The notes under the pieces were generated by a model, which had not been told where the DNA came from, did not search any database, and saw nothing but the letters and a program-made list of their open reading frames with translations. Of a stretch of DNA of 64,000 nt, positions 63,739-64,000 are shown piece after piece (position 1 is the stretch's first letter; each line of letters starts with the position of its first letter). The position numbers were made by a program, and so were the translations under genes. The DNA is from Orenia metallireducens (GTDB lineage: Bacteria; Bacillota; Halanaerobiia; Halobacteroidales; Halobacteroidaceae): the NCBI RefSeq assembly GCF_001693735.1, contig NZ_LWDV01000009.1, positions 727,565-791,564 of the forward strand. The letters run 5' to 3'.

Positions 63739-64000
63739 TTAATCTAATCTTAATTTAAGATAATTAAAGGTTCTTCTCTTTAAAAGAACTTCTTTAACAA
63801 ATCTAGTTAATTTATTATTTTTAATTATATTATCAAATTCACCTTCGTCGATTAAAATCTTTCTTCTCAGCCAATAACCATTTAGTATATCTTTGTGAAG
63901 ACTCTTCTAGGTTAGCCGTATCAATTCCCTTTCTAAAGTATAGTTCCTTCATATGCTTTAATAGAATATAAAGCTCATCATATAAAGGAAATCGCTTCTG
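63739..64000 (-). pseudogene. Partial gene at window edge, apparently frameshifted
   Basis: From the edge one frame reads DELYILLKHMKELYFRKGI … LEES and stops at 63839. A second frame, starting near 63895, reads LHKDILNGYWLRRKILIDEG … NYLKLRLD and ends at 63739, just before a terminator. The two look like one protein C-terminus joined by a single frameshift. No family is recognised, and a sequencing error cannot be excluded. Confidence 0.45.

Overview
The window is AT-rich, low-GC DNA. The gene content points to an anaerobic, spore-forming Bacillota, probably of the Halanaerobiales/Halobacteroidaceae type. It includes sleB cortex hydrolase, asrABC anaerobic sulfite reductase, a GH57/glgP/glgA glycogen cluster, niaR and a U32 peptidase. 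The genus is an inference.

Positions 1 to about 30,800 form a chromosomal integron. At least 18 gene cassettes are separated by 128-158 bp attC sites that share paired ends, inner boxes and a VCR-like R' end. In every unit tested, the first ~18 nt of the cassette are complementary to the outer arm of that cassette's own attC, as expected of units that circularise. The array runs on the minus strand from an attI-like junction at 29,636/29,637. Next to this junction lie three palindromes spaced exactly 39 bp apart, then a co-oriented tyrosine recombinase (29,781-30,824). That recombinase has the full R-K-HxxR-H-Y set but no IntI-specific extra segment, and it carries an unrelated N-terminal module. 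This is the most unusual system in the window.

Cassette cargo from attI outward: histidine phosphatase, Zn-motif protein, sugar epimerase, Shedu-like nuclease, an ORF-less cassette, two Rpn-family nucleases, a 1409-aa nuclease-NTPase of Avs/STAND type, an AadA-like nucleotidyltransferase, a GIY-YIG plus zincin-like pair, a HEPN-like pair, an ORF-less tandem-repeat cassette, a nonsense-mutated discoidin-like gene, a third Rpn, an FGE-domain lipoprotein, a decayed cassette, a second ORF-less cassette and an intact discoidin-like gene. Much of this looks defensive.

Mobile elements parasitise the array at fixed positions. Three IS110-family right ends all abut the same base of attC R'' boxes, and the intact copy has a predicted bridge RNA whose target loop reads as that attC core. 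A group II intron sits 10 nt inside a cassette start. A frameshifted IS30 lies in a decayed cassette.

From 31 kb to 64 kb the DNA is ordinary chromosome. It holds a U32 peptidase, DUF4382 lipoprotein, sleB, niaR, DUF1540 and DUF421 proteins, and a type IIG-like methyltransferase. Next come the glycogen cluster (glgP, GH57 branching enzyme, DUF4912, and glgA fused to a helix-hairpin-helix domain) and tRNA-Tyr/Leu/Met. Two small siroheme sulfite reductase paralogues, a Crp-family regulator and asrABC follow, then an HAD phosphatase and a formate/nitrite channel. The Crp-like protein has a RETVSR recognition helix, and TGTGA-N6-TCACA boxes lie upstream of asrA and of the channel gene, suggesting one anaerobic sulfite/nitrite regulon. 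Short palindromic and MITE-like repeats are scattered through the intergenic regions.
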